Shown here piece after piece: positions 46,461 through 56,225 of a DNA stretch of 64,000 nt (the stretch's first letter is position 1; each line of letters opens with the position of its first letter). The DNA comes from Hyparrhenia diplandra (lineage: Eukaryota; Streptophyta; Magnoliopsida; Poales; Poaceae): the NCBI GenBank assembly GCA_015847255.1, contig JADLZK010010194.1, positions 248,001 to 312,000 on the forward strand, read 5' to 3'. The translations under genes were made by a program, and so were the position numbers. The notes under the pieces were generated by a model. The model was not told the DNA's origin. It saw nothing but the letters and a program-made list of their open reading frames with translations, and did not search any database.

Positions 46461-46619
46461 ATGTCATTCTTTGCCGGGCCCATGCCACGGCGTTTTTTGT
46501 TTAAAATTTTTATAATTTATGAATTTTTTCCCGAAAAATCAGCTATTTTTAAACCCATAAAAGCATCATAGATACATTACATAGTTCAAAGGTTACATAC
46601 AACTAATCGCACCTAATGT

Positions 46620-47775
46620 TCTACGAAATTGAGCCTAGGACATCAACTTCCAAATAAGGAAAACAATGACAAGAGCCATGACAGTAAATCAAAACATCTT
46701 TCATAGGCCAAGTCGCAATTCTCCTAATCTTCATATCTATGGAGAGAGGCTTCTCATCGATCTCCGTGGCTGGTTGATAGTGAAAGTTTTCACCATAGTA
46801 GGCCCCGAAAGCTTCAGCTTCAGTCTTGTATTTTTGTAACAATTACCAGGTAGCCGGAGACTTGAGCAAAGCAATCTTCCTGTGTTCGATAGATCCCGGC
46901 ACTTGACCAACATGCACTACATACCACGCCATGGTTTGCCTATACATGCAGCCAAAATAGGATGTTAATGCTATGTCATTCGAAATGTTGTACAAACAAG
47001 ATTTTGAACACCACGAAACTCATGAATTTCAACATCTATCTCATTTCAATCACAATTCGAGCATGTCTTCAATCATTGCTGTAAATGACCACAATGTTTA
47101 AATCTAATTTGTTCACCATAGACCAATTAAAATACTTTTGGTACTATATTAGGATCCCGAATCGTTTGAAAGCAAAATCTAAATACAAAAAGGAAATAGC
47201 AGGTTGGATTTATCAACACGGGCATTTCAACGAACAACTCAAAGGCGGTGGACCGACGCACTCACCGAAGCTTCCGTGCGGTCCGCGCGCTCCCGTCTTG
47301 TCTCGGCGGTGCAAGACGCGGGCGCCCTAGAAGGAAGCAGAGGGCGCGGGACGGGCGTTCTTCCGGCGAAATCGAGCTCGAGGTCGCGGCGTGTCTGATG
47401 TCGGGCATAGACGGGGAGGGCGGGAGGCTGCGAGACGGCGGTGCGGGTAGCGGCGGTCCCCCGTCGACGTGGACGAAGAACAAGCGGGCGAGGCGAGGCA
47501 AGAACAACGGCGAATTAGATCTCATTCTCATAGGCAAAATCTCGAGGAACTAAATGGCTAATTAGTTCTCACCGTGGAAGGGGCGCAGACGCCGGGCGGG
47601 GCGTTGGGGACGTCGAGAAGAAGAGAATGGAGGGGGCGCCAGGGGCGATGGACGATCGCGGCGTGTGTGGTGGTGGTGCTCCGTCGGGCGACGTTGGTGG
47701 GGAAACGATTGGGGCGCGGGGTTGAAATGACCAGGAAAATTTCAGCTCGCCCGGCGCCACCGTTATATATCGTCG
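46620..47775 (-). pseudogene. RNase H1 N-terminal (viroplasmin-type) domain gene
   Basis: From an ATG at 46932 the minus strand reads MAWYVVHVGQVPG, then IYRTQEDCFAQVSGY and, after frame changes, KKYKTEAEAFGAYYGENF. This is the signature of the RNase H1 N-terminal / caulimovirus VI domain (PF01693), known also from cellular RNases H. Upstream on the same strand, a TATATAA near 47763 precedes a GC-rich leader, a GT-bordered exon to about 47567 (GTGAGAAC donor) and a second GC-rich exon 47545-47262 with a donor-like GTGAGTGCG. This could be a three-exon gene of the CACTA element. Breaks in the domain suggest it is dead or mis-sequenced. Confidence 0.65.
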
Positions 47776-48161
47776 TGGCCGGAACGAATGGCGCGGGGTT
47801 CAAATGACTCGTGAAATTTTCACCTCGCGTGCCCATTTCTATAGTTAATCACCGCCGGTTTAACAAAGAGTGGCAAGGCGGTGTTAAATTATAGGTTCAC
47901 CTTAGGGTATAAACGTCCGGTGACCCGACAGTGATCGGTTAATCGCTGCCACCGCCACACGGTACCACCGCTCACGGTGATAAGATCACATGTTGCCACC
48001 TACCACCGCTCACGGTGATAAGATCACACTTGTTGCCACCTACCACCGCTCATTCCCACCTACCACCGCCTATAAAAACAGCCCAGCCAAGAGAGAGCTA
48101 TGTATGGCGAACCGTGCACCGGTGACCTCTTCGTTATTTGCCAATTCTCCTATCCACATAT

Positions 48162-48461
48162 ATGGCCTCTATTTGGGAGAAAGCCCTCCATATAAACATT
48201 TTATCATTGGTAGACAAAGTGTATACAACAGGTACTAGAAGGGTGTTTTTGAAGATTAAGCTACAACGTTGCTTACAGAAGCTGGGTGTGATGCTCGTGC
48301 AACGCCATTGTTGCATGGACTGCCGGAAGACGGAAAGCAGGAGCCAAGTAGCGTGCATTCTTGTGCTTCGTCGCCAGGGAGATGAGAGCCCCGTCTCCGT
48401 CGGGCCTTTGCAAGACGGAGAGACATTGGTTCTTCACAGAGGTCCCATCCACCTTACTTAG
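48162..48461 (+). CDS. Small gene 'MASIWEKAL' in the CACTA element
   Basis: A TATAAAAA at 48071 precedes an ATG at 48162. The frame (99 codons) begins MASIWEKALHINILSLVDK and continues with a basic segment (RRVFLKIKLQRCLQKLGV) and a Cys-containing stretch (RHCCMDCRKTE), ending GPIHLT. I do not recognise the family. A homologous copy in opposite orientation at 51021-50430 shows it is a real repeated unit and not a chance frame. Similarity between the two extends past the stop to a shared NVFVHFD-encoding stretch near 48540, so the true gene may be longer or spliced. Confidence 0.55.
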   Translation: MASIWEKALHINILSLVDKVYTTGTRRVFLKIKLQRCLQKLGVMLVQRHCCMDCRKTESRSQVACILVLRRQGDESPVSVGPLQDGETLVLHRGPIHLT

Positions 48462-48626
48462 ATCAGTAAGCATAACGTGTAGCATTGTAACCACCTCGGG
48501 CATAGGTGCTAGAAGGGTGTTTTTGAGGTGGTTATTTCTTAATGTGTTTGTACACTTTGATTATTGTACCATGTCAATTGTAATCAATTAATTGTAATGC
48601 TTTTGTGAAGTATGTATAATCCCGAT

Positions 48627-50005
48627 TCAACCTGTAATTACTCGGGGTCGTCGCGTAGAAATTCAATTTAATTGAAAAAAAATACCAAATCTTGTCCGAA
48701 AAATCTCAAACATCGTGCTTCATTCACACGTGGCATGTGCATGTCTAAAAAAAAGTTTGAGGCCGAGACCACACCGAACAAAAGATGACCCAAAGATAGC
48801 TTATGGATGTAATTGTCGGTCATGCTTCCGATGAAAGGGGTCATGTACCTTTGTGAAGCATGTCTACTCCCACAATGTAGAAATGTCTTGAATTTTTTTA
48901 CAACCTTGTACACCCAAATTATGCCCCCACACAAGATCTTAGGTCTTTCTCGATCCATATTTTTATTATTAGATTTTCCTACGTGATAAACACGATAGAA
49001 GTAGGTTAATTAAAGCTTGAAAACTTATGAATTTTGCACCAACCTACACAATTTGAATTACCTCCTAGGACACATGAGACCATTTGGGAAATTTTGGCAC
49101 CACTCGCTCTGTTAGTGGGTAACCCCAGTTCAACCTGTAATTACTCGAGGTCGTCGCGTAGAAATTCAGTTTAATTGAAAAAAATACCAAACCTTGTCAG
49201 AAAAATCTCAAACATCGTGCTTCATTCACACGTGGCATGTGCATGTCTAAAAAAAAGTTTGAGGCCGAGACCACACGGAACAAAGATGACCCAAAGCATT
49301 GCTTATGGATGTAATTGCAGTCATGCTTTCGATTAAAGGGGTCATGTACCTTTGTGAAGCATGTCTACTCCCACAATGTAGAAATGTCTTGAATTTTTTT
49401 TACAACCTTGTACACCCAAATTATACCCCCACACAAGATCTTAGGTCTTTTCGATCCATATTTTTATTATTAGATTTTCCTACGTGATAAACACGATAGA
49501 AGGAGGTTAATTAAAGCTTGAAAACTTATGAATTTTGCACCAACCTACACCTTTGAATTACCTCCTAGGACACATGAGACCATGTGGAAAATTTTGGCAC
49601 CACTCTAGCTCTGTTAGTGGGTAACTTGAGTTCAACTGTAATTACTCGAGGTCGTCGCGTAAAAATTCACTTTAATTGAAAAAAATACCAAACCTTGTCC
49701 GAAAAATCTCAAACATCGTGCTTCATTCACACGTGGCATGTGCACGTCTAAGAAAAAGTTTGAGGCCGAGACCACTTAGGAACAAAGATGACTCAAAGAT
49801 AGCTTATGGATGTAATTGTCAGTCATGCTTCCGATGAAAGGGGTCATGTACCTTTGTGAAGCATGTCTACTCCCACAATGTAGAAATGTCTTGAATTTTT
49901 TTTTACAACCTTGTACACCTAAATTATGCCCCCACACAAGATCTTAGGTTTTTTGATCTATATTTTTATTATTAGATTTTCCTACGTGATAAACGCGATA
50001 GAAGG
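48627..50005 (+). repeat. 502-bp tandem repeat, about 2.75 copies
   Basis: Units start at 48627, 49130 and 49632 with TCAACCTGTAATTACTCG (third copy lacks one C). The period is 502-503 bp. The third unit stops near 50005, just after CGATAGAAGG. Copies differ by scattered substitutions and small indels in A/T runs. No conserved coding frame spans the units. Confidence 0.95.
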
Positions 50006-50429
50006 CTCGATCACTATCGGTTTCGTATTTGCAAAACCGGTAGTGTTGTCTCTTTCTTGCCGGGGCTCTTTTAAAACCCGGCGGTGATATATTTCAAGCC
50101 CGACAGTTATCTTTCACTGCCGTGAGATTACTTGGACCTTTCTTTTTTCACTGAGTTGAGCGTTTCAATGATGTTTACCAACTTTTCGGTTAGTACATAG
50201 AGCATTTATATATTTATGTTCGTCCATGAAAGATAAGAAGGGCGTCGAAAAAATAAGAACTGCGCCCGTATTATGATATATAAATGCAAACATCCATTGG
50301 AAAGGAACACACGACGATTATATATATAGAGGAGCAAACCGATTACAATATCCGATTACATATATGATAACAAAGACCTTGAAAAAAATACATATATGAT
50401 AACAAAGACCTTTCCACGAATAGATGAAT

Positions 50430-51021
50430 GTTATCATCAAAGTGTACAAACACATTTAAAATGAAAAAACGCCGAAGGTAATGTGATTCTTGCCGATGAA
50501 ATTCCGATAGGATTTTGAAAGCCCATCGGTGCCCGTTGAGGTCCCATCGGTGCTCTGTGAGGTTTCTTGTGCTCGATCTTACAAAGGAGGGGCATAACTG
50601 CGGATTTACATTGAATCCACGGCAAGGATGCCTTACGAGATAATTATCCGTAATGGCCAAGGCGTGGTTTGCGGCCCAATGACGGCATGCATAGGCATTC
50701 GCAAGAGAAGATCATATTAATTTATGAAAATCGCTTTGATCACCAAAGGAGATTTTCATTGAAGCAATTTTCATAAATCGATATGATCTTATCAGGAGAA
50801 TGCCATGTCTCTTATATGGACATGTAAATCCAGCGCCCGGCCTCTCAAGCACCACGAGAACCGGATGGCTCCGTGAATCTCATTTTGTTCTAAGCTTCGG
50901 CGCCTGCTCAATCTTGAGTAAGACTCTTGTAGCACCTCTTGTGTGTGAACCATTTTGGTGGCCTAAGATGCATAAGAACGAGATCTCAGACGTGGAGGGC
51001 TTTCTCCCATAGAGAGGCCAT
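50430..51021 (-). pseudogene. Inverted copy of the 'MASIWEKAL' gene
   Basis: On the minus strand a TATAAAAA near 51145 precedes an ATG at 51021 that begins MASLWEKALH and soon meets a stop. In another frame TRGATRVLLKIEQ parallels GTRRVFLKIKLQ of the plus-strand copy, and further on FILNVFVHFDD parallels FLNVFVHFDY. The order of shared blocks is the same, so this is a diverged, frameshifted or spliced relative in opposite orientation. Confidence 0.55.
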
Positions 51022-52062
51022 AGATATGTATGTGGAGAGTAGCAAAGAAGATCGAGGAAGAAGAACAGGCAAAGAATCAAGAGTATCAAGAAAGAGGACG
51101 AAGAGAACTGAATTGCAAAACCTAAGGGCCGCACTAGCCGTTTTTATAGGCCGATGCCGTGGTATGGACTGATCACCGCCGGTTTCAACCTAAACCCCGG
51201 CAAAGTGATATGGAAGTTCACTTCTTGCCGAATAATTGGCACCGGCATAAACCAAGCACCGTGGCCGTGGTACGGAGAACGAGGCAACAATGCTCCTTCC
51301 TGCAATGGTGCAGGGTCAGGCCATCAGGGCGTACTGTTCGACCGTTGACAATGCAAAATACTACCGGTTCTTAGTTTTAACCCGGCAGTGATACTCCATA
51401 ACACTGCCGCGTAGTGTTACACCGGTAGTGATATATGTGATCCCCGCCGGTGCTAAAAAGTGCACCCGGCGGTGTTATTGCGACATTGATATAACCCGCC
51501 GACGCTGCGGCAATGTGCTCGGCCTTTTCTCATGGGAAGCGAGACACGCGTCGGTTTAATTAAAGCGGAACCGGTAGTGAAGACTAGAACAACACGATTC
51601 TCAAGGCTGCAGCCGTGACGTATCCGAGCCATGACCTACTCGGCAGCCTATATACGTACTATTAAAATGAAAATTTATAATACGGAGTGTATGCGTGGCG
51701 GCTTAACGGGGTTAGTTGAAATCTCAATGCATTAACGAGATAAAATTAATGATTTCAATAAATCGATTTTTTACGATATAACTATTTGTTTCACAGATTT
51801 GTTAATCACTTTGCGGTTCATGTGTGGGCCCCGCGGTGATCAACGAAAGGTGGAGACTTGTTGTCGTCGCCCGCGCGCCATTGAAATGCAGCCCAGAATT
51901 GGCGCAAAAACCGCACGGGCGCGGAAACGCGGCCGCCAGAGAGATCGTGCGAATTCCAACCGGCGATCGTGGGAATTCCAAGCGGTTGCTTTGTCGCCGC
52001 GTTCGGGTCGTCAGGGAAGTGGAGCGACGGCTAACTCTCTATTTAATTTAGCACACTCGATC

Positions 52063-52419
52063 ATGGCGTTCATCCATTCCAGTTCTCGATCATGCAGCCA
52101 CATTCTCTTTGCATTCTTGGCCGCCATGGCTGCCTCAGGCTCGGGGATCCAACAAGCGCACCCGGGGAGGAGATGGAGGCGTAGAAAGAGGACAAGGGCA
52201 AGGAGCCGGTGGTGGAGGCGGCGTGCGACGTCCCCGGCTCCGACTCCGACTCCGACTCCCGACGACGTCCCCCCCTCTCCTAAGCGGGACCGCCGCATGG
52301 ACCTTGTCCACCCGGCAGAGGCGGCGCCGATGACCTTGCCGGTCGCCGCCCGCATGCAGGAGGTGATCGAGAGGGATTTCACCCTCGATCGTCTCCGTCT
52401 CCCGCCCGGGGATCTTTGA
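52063..52419 (+). CDS. GC-rich hypothetical gene in the CACTA element
   Basis: TATTTAATTT at about 52040 lies just before the ATG at 52063. The frame starts MAFIHSSSRSCSHILFAFLA (signal-like), then an Arg-rich region, a (Pro-Thr)n stretch, and the more protein-like RRMDLVHPAEAAPMTLPVAA and RMQEVIERDFTLDRLRLPPG. Codon use suggests a frame change in the Arg-rich part, where an alternative frame gives acidic, Ser/Asp-rich sequence. A coding-like tail continues to 52590 in other frames. I do not recognise the family. Confidence 0.45.
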   Translation: MAFIHSSSRSCSHILFAFLAAMAASGSGIQQAHPGRRWRRRKRTRARSRWWRRRATSPAPTPTPTPDDVPPSPKRDRRMDLVHPAEAAPMTLPVAARMQEVIERDFTLDRLRLPPGDL

Positions 52420-53017
52420 AGGAGCCGGCGGACGGCCATGGTCTTCTTCCAAGGGTGGATCCACCCCCGGAAGAGAAGATGAACCACTACGCCCCCAAGG
52501 TGGAGCGACTGGCGGGATCGTCCTCAAGGCCTTGGCCAAGAAGGACGACGCCAAATAAGGAGGAGGAGGAGGAGGACGAGGACTAGGGCGGGCGGCCTTC
52601 CTCTTTTTTTTTTTTTCATTTTTTATTATATGTTCTGTTGTTTTTTTATTTTTTTATATTAATAAATAAAAATTATATATATATTATTTGTGTGTTGCTC
52701 CCTCTGTCCCCTGAATCCATTTTCGTTTTGTTTAGTTCAAAGAGCGATTAAAATTAAAATTTGATTTGAATCTTAACTTGTTCTTTGGAAAAATAATTAA
52801 GCTGTCGGTTGTGCTTTGGAAAATACGGTCGGCGTTGAGTGTCGAGGAGACAGCCATTGGGCGCAGTGATCGCCGGATTCACGTTTTCCGAGGAACCGTC
52901 TTTTTGGAAACGCCACATTTATAACCCGCCCCCGGCCCCCCCCCCGTTATCCAACACTAACTTCTCTTTCGTGCCCCTCTCACGGGAAAGCCGGACTCGC
53001 CGCCCACGATCGTCGAC

Positions 53018-53270
53018 ATGGCCGCCACGGGAGGAGATGAAGTTATTTGTGGACCTCCTCCGCGCCGCCCTCACCAAAATTTGAACGGCACGGGCCGACG
53101 GCGTTGGCTTTCGCCAAAGGTGAATCTGCCCCTCGAGGAGAGGGCCAACTTCTACGCCCTCGGATCGACTCTCGGCGATACCCTCGCCGGGGATTCCGCC
53201 AAACCGGAGGAGGAGGCTAGGAAGGCGGCCAGCCCCGACCAAGAAGGCGACCTAGGTTCTCTTCTTTTAT
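53018..53270 (+). CDS. Small gene of a tandem pair (unit 1)
   Basis: A TATA-like ATTTATAA at about 52918 lies 100 bp before the ATG. The protein begins MAATGGDEVICGPPPRRP, contains VNLPLEERANFYALGSTLGD, and ends in a Glu/Lys/Ala-rich tail near a GGTTCT donor-like site (or continues to 53326). Its leader, start context (GTCGACATGGC), core and 3' flank all match the unit at 53640. Unknown function. Confidence 0.5.
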
Positions 53271-53639
53271 TTGTTTATGTTAATTTACGTTTGATCCGAT
53301 CTGTGTGGATGTGTAAGATACAATGATACGTGTGGTTAATTTGCTAATGGTTCGGTTGTTGGTTAATCTGTTGCATGGCAATCTCTTTATCTTTCGTTAA
53401 TTTGGATTCTCTTTGTTTCCTTGAATCGGGTTTATTATTTATTATGATGCGTGTCAATCTTAATTTTCTATCATTTGTGTTCAACTGTTCCCTCGTGAAA
53501 CCGCGGTGAGTCCTATTTATACGTACATAACCCCCCTCTCTCCGGTCCGCTCCAACACTCCGCTCTCCAAACACACTCCCCTCTCTACCCGTTTTCCAAG
53601 TAAAGCCGGCCGGGTCGGTGGCGCCCGCCGACGATCGAC

Positions 53640-53902
53640 ATGGCTGGCGGAGAAGTCCATCCATCGCCTCGACGCCGCCCCCGCAACAAGCTCAACGGCC
53701 TGGCCGACCAACTTGGCACGCCAGCGGTGAATCACCACTTGGAGGAGAAGTCCATCATCGCCCTCGGATCGAGTACTTGGCCGATAACCTCGCCGAGGGG
53801 ATACCGGCGCCAAACTGGAGGAGATGGCGGCCAAGAAGGCCGGGGAAGAAGGCCAGGCGGGCGGCCAAGAAGGCCAAGAAGAAGGCCAAGAAGGCGGCTT
53901 AA
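53640..53902 (+). CDS. Small gene of a tandem pair (unit 2), Lys-rich tail
   Basis: ATTTATAC near 53515 acts as a candidate TATA. From ATG 53640 the product starts MAGGEVHPSPRRRPRNKLNG and runs through LEEKSIIALGSS, matching unit 1. A one-base shift near 53780 is needed to reach the tail KKARRAAKKAKKKAKKAA encoded just before TAATTAG. The 3' flanks of both units share TTATGTTAATTTA and TTGTTAATCTG words, so the duplication includes untranslated sequence. Confidence 0.5.
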
Positions 53903-54059
53903 TTAGGCCAGCCGTTTTCTTTTATGTTAATTTATTGTATCAGTTGTTTCTATGACGGTTTAATTTGGTTTGTGTCGTTTGTTAATGGATCAGTCGTTTG
54001 TTAATCTGATGCGTGTTAATCTTCGATTTCTGATTTTTGTTTTACTGTTCCTTTGCTTC

Positions 54060-54346
54060 CCCACCCAAATCGCTATCGGTTCCAATCAACCCGGTTGTGT
54101 CAATCGTCGAATCGCTATCGGTTCTAATTCAAACCCGCCCGATGATACGTGTCCATCAAGACCACTGCGGGGGAATGATTCAAACCGGTAGAGATATAAA
54201 TCTTCACTGCCGGTATTGGTCGAGTCCGTGGAGATTCTGGTTTGTCCAGCGCTGGGCCGGTTCATCACTGCGGGCGCGGTTCATCGCCGGTGGACTAAAT
54301 TTCGGCAGTGATACCGGCGGTAGTGATGAGCGAATCTGTAGTAGTG
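54060..54346. repeat. Right subterminal repeat array
   Basis: Repeated CGCTATCGGTT, ACCGGTA, CACTGCCGG and ACCGGCGGTAGTGATG motifs up to the CACTA terminus. Confidence 0.85.
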
Positions 54347-54349
54347 TTT

Positions 54350-56225
54350 TATAGAAATTGATCTTGAGTCCTGATAATTATTCAAAAGCACAAAACAAGA
54401 GCTTTTTTTTTTTGCCATGAGTAAACTTATGCAGCATCGATAGTGAAAATGTTGTCCATTGATCGGCGGTCAAGCACACAACGTCGGCGAGCCTTCCTAC
54501 GTGTAAGGACTCACTGATGCTTAATTTGTCCAAGACTATCAAACACAATTGTTCTCTGTATGTAGAAAAATATCTATAGATCATTGGAGCTCCACCACGC
54601 ATAAATTCAACCCGTAGTCACGCGTTTAATTTCCGTTGCCAACTTGCTCACATACAAGCCAATGTGGACATGAGCGATAGTCATGCAGCTCAACTGTAGG
54701 TTACTGTACTGTGTACTGACAACTGATGAACCCCGGCACATGACAAAGCGTTGTCGACCAGAAGGCCGCAGGCCGGCAACAGCCAAGAGCCAACAAATTG
54801 GAAATGCATCACACTCCACAGACCATAGTGGCGAAAGCGACTATATATTAGCGTGCAATTCTTCTGGCCTCGAGATGATAATAAATAACAAATAAACTAA
54901 CGCACGTAAGTAGGTCAGCACTGCTTGTTTCGTTTTTATTTTCTCTCACTGGAGACTGGACTATAGGATTAGAGAGGTCCTGAACAGTGACGTGGACCGT
55001 GAAGTGTGCCCGTGGAGACCGACGTGTACAGGCAGCAGGTGGATAGGTAGGCCGCCTTCAGAAGTGACGTGCGTGCAGGTGTAGCCGAGAAAAAATGGTC
55101 TCTTTTCTCTATTTTGTTGTGGCTAGATTGGGCCACAATGAAGGGCTAGAGAGAATAATTTTTAGATCAGTCTTCATCATTCTTCAGTGACAAAAAGAAG
55201 AAGCAAGGCACCAGAAAAAAAGAAGATCCACAATTCGGTATACATGTTGGTTGTCGATCATTGGGTATCTGTGTTCTCAGGTTATCCATCGTCGCCGAGT
55301 GTTTGCATGTGTGGTCATCCACACTGCAAAGCATCTAACCCATTAGGTTTTCGGTTGTGCTACTTATAACGTGGGTACTTTTTTATATAATCCATAGTGT
55401 TTGTAATATTTTGATGTAGCTAGCTATAATTAATATAATTCTTCTTTCGTTGCAAAAAAACCTTTTGCTTTGTCTACACACGATATGTCTAGATATATAA
55501 TAAAACTTATGTATCTAGAAAAGTAAAAAGGAACTATAAAATTTAGGACAAAGAGAGTAATAAAGATGTTTGCACCACTATAAAATTAGAGCAAAGGAAG
55601 TAATAAGGTATTTTAATTAGCGCCACTACTACCCTAAACGGCACACAAAAGATACACTGACCAACCTATTAAATTATCAAAATCAGTTTTAGCATCATGA
55701 ATACTAAGTAATATTATAACATGCTCATAATCCTTAATTTATTTACTTAAAAAAGAGCTATAGACAAGCTTGTGTAGCATATTTTTCATTTATTTTAAAG
55801 AAAAGGAATGTATTATATCCCAACTTTTTACATTGATCAATGCATATGGCTATTCGCTATTACAAAACCAAAAGAAACGGTCCAAACTATCTCAAAAACA
55901 AAGTTTCACACCATAAAGATAATAAAAGATTAAAACATAATACTAGACAACAATTCTATTACTAAAGCTCCAGACATATCTAGCAAACACTCACATCACA
56001 GTTGTCTCAATGATCTTACAACCCACCTTCATCAAATTAAAAGTTGATCCTCCTTCGCAATAGAGACCAGAACCTTGTCCAATAGATCCCCTAAAGATAG
56101 CCGGCAAGTAAGATGACACTACAACCTCGTTTAAAACTATATCATTTCTGGTTAGTTAAATTGCCCAACACAAATCACTTTAAGTTAAAGAAAACATAAC
56201 AATTCTCTAAATAAGCTGAGCAAAA
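54350..56225. other. Unassigned DNA between two CACTA elements
   Basis: No gene recognised. A possible decayed Stowaway lies at about 55440-55560 (CTTCTTTCGTTGC against GGACAAAGAGAG). Minus-strand sequence at 55980-56110 reads like part of a repetitive protein (HLAGYLRGSIGQGSGLYCEG), but I cannot assign it. Confidence 0.35.

Larger units (their letters stand above)
45933..54346. mobile_element. Non-autonomous CACTA element, 8.4 kb, with gene cassettes
   Basis: The left end CACTACTACGTAATTGTCCATCACC and the right end, whose complement is CACTACTACAGATTCGCTCATCACT, form CACTA termini. TTT lies on both flanks (45930-45932 and 54347-54349). Subterminal arrays of short repeats of the type ACCGCCGGT / CACTACCGG / ACCGGCGGTGA occur at both ends and also as internal blocks (about 47840-48060, 50010-50110 and 51170-51600). 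I find no Tnp2-type transposase. Between the repeat blocks sit several small gene-like units described separately. The element interrupts DNA next to a LINE ORF2 remnant. Confidence 0.9.

Noticed and set aside
48627..50005. The 502-bp array as centromeric or other satellite DNA
   Set aside because: Only 2.75 copies are present, confined within one transposon, and the last unit ends at a subterminal repeat block.
45933..54346. CRISPR-like appearance of short repeated ACCGGCGGT motifs
   Set aside because: This is a plant nuclear CACTA element. The motifs vary, occur in both orientations and have irregular spacing, as in subterminal binding-site arrays.
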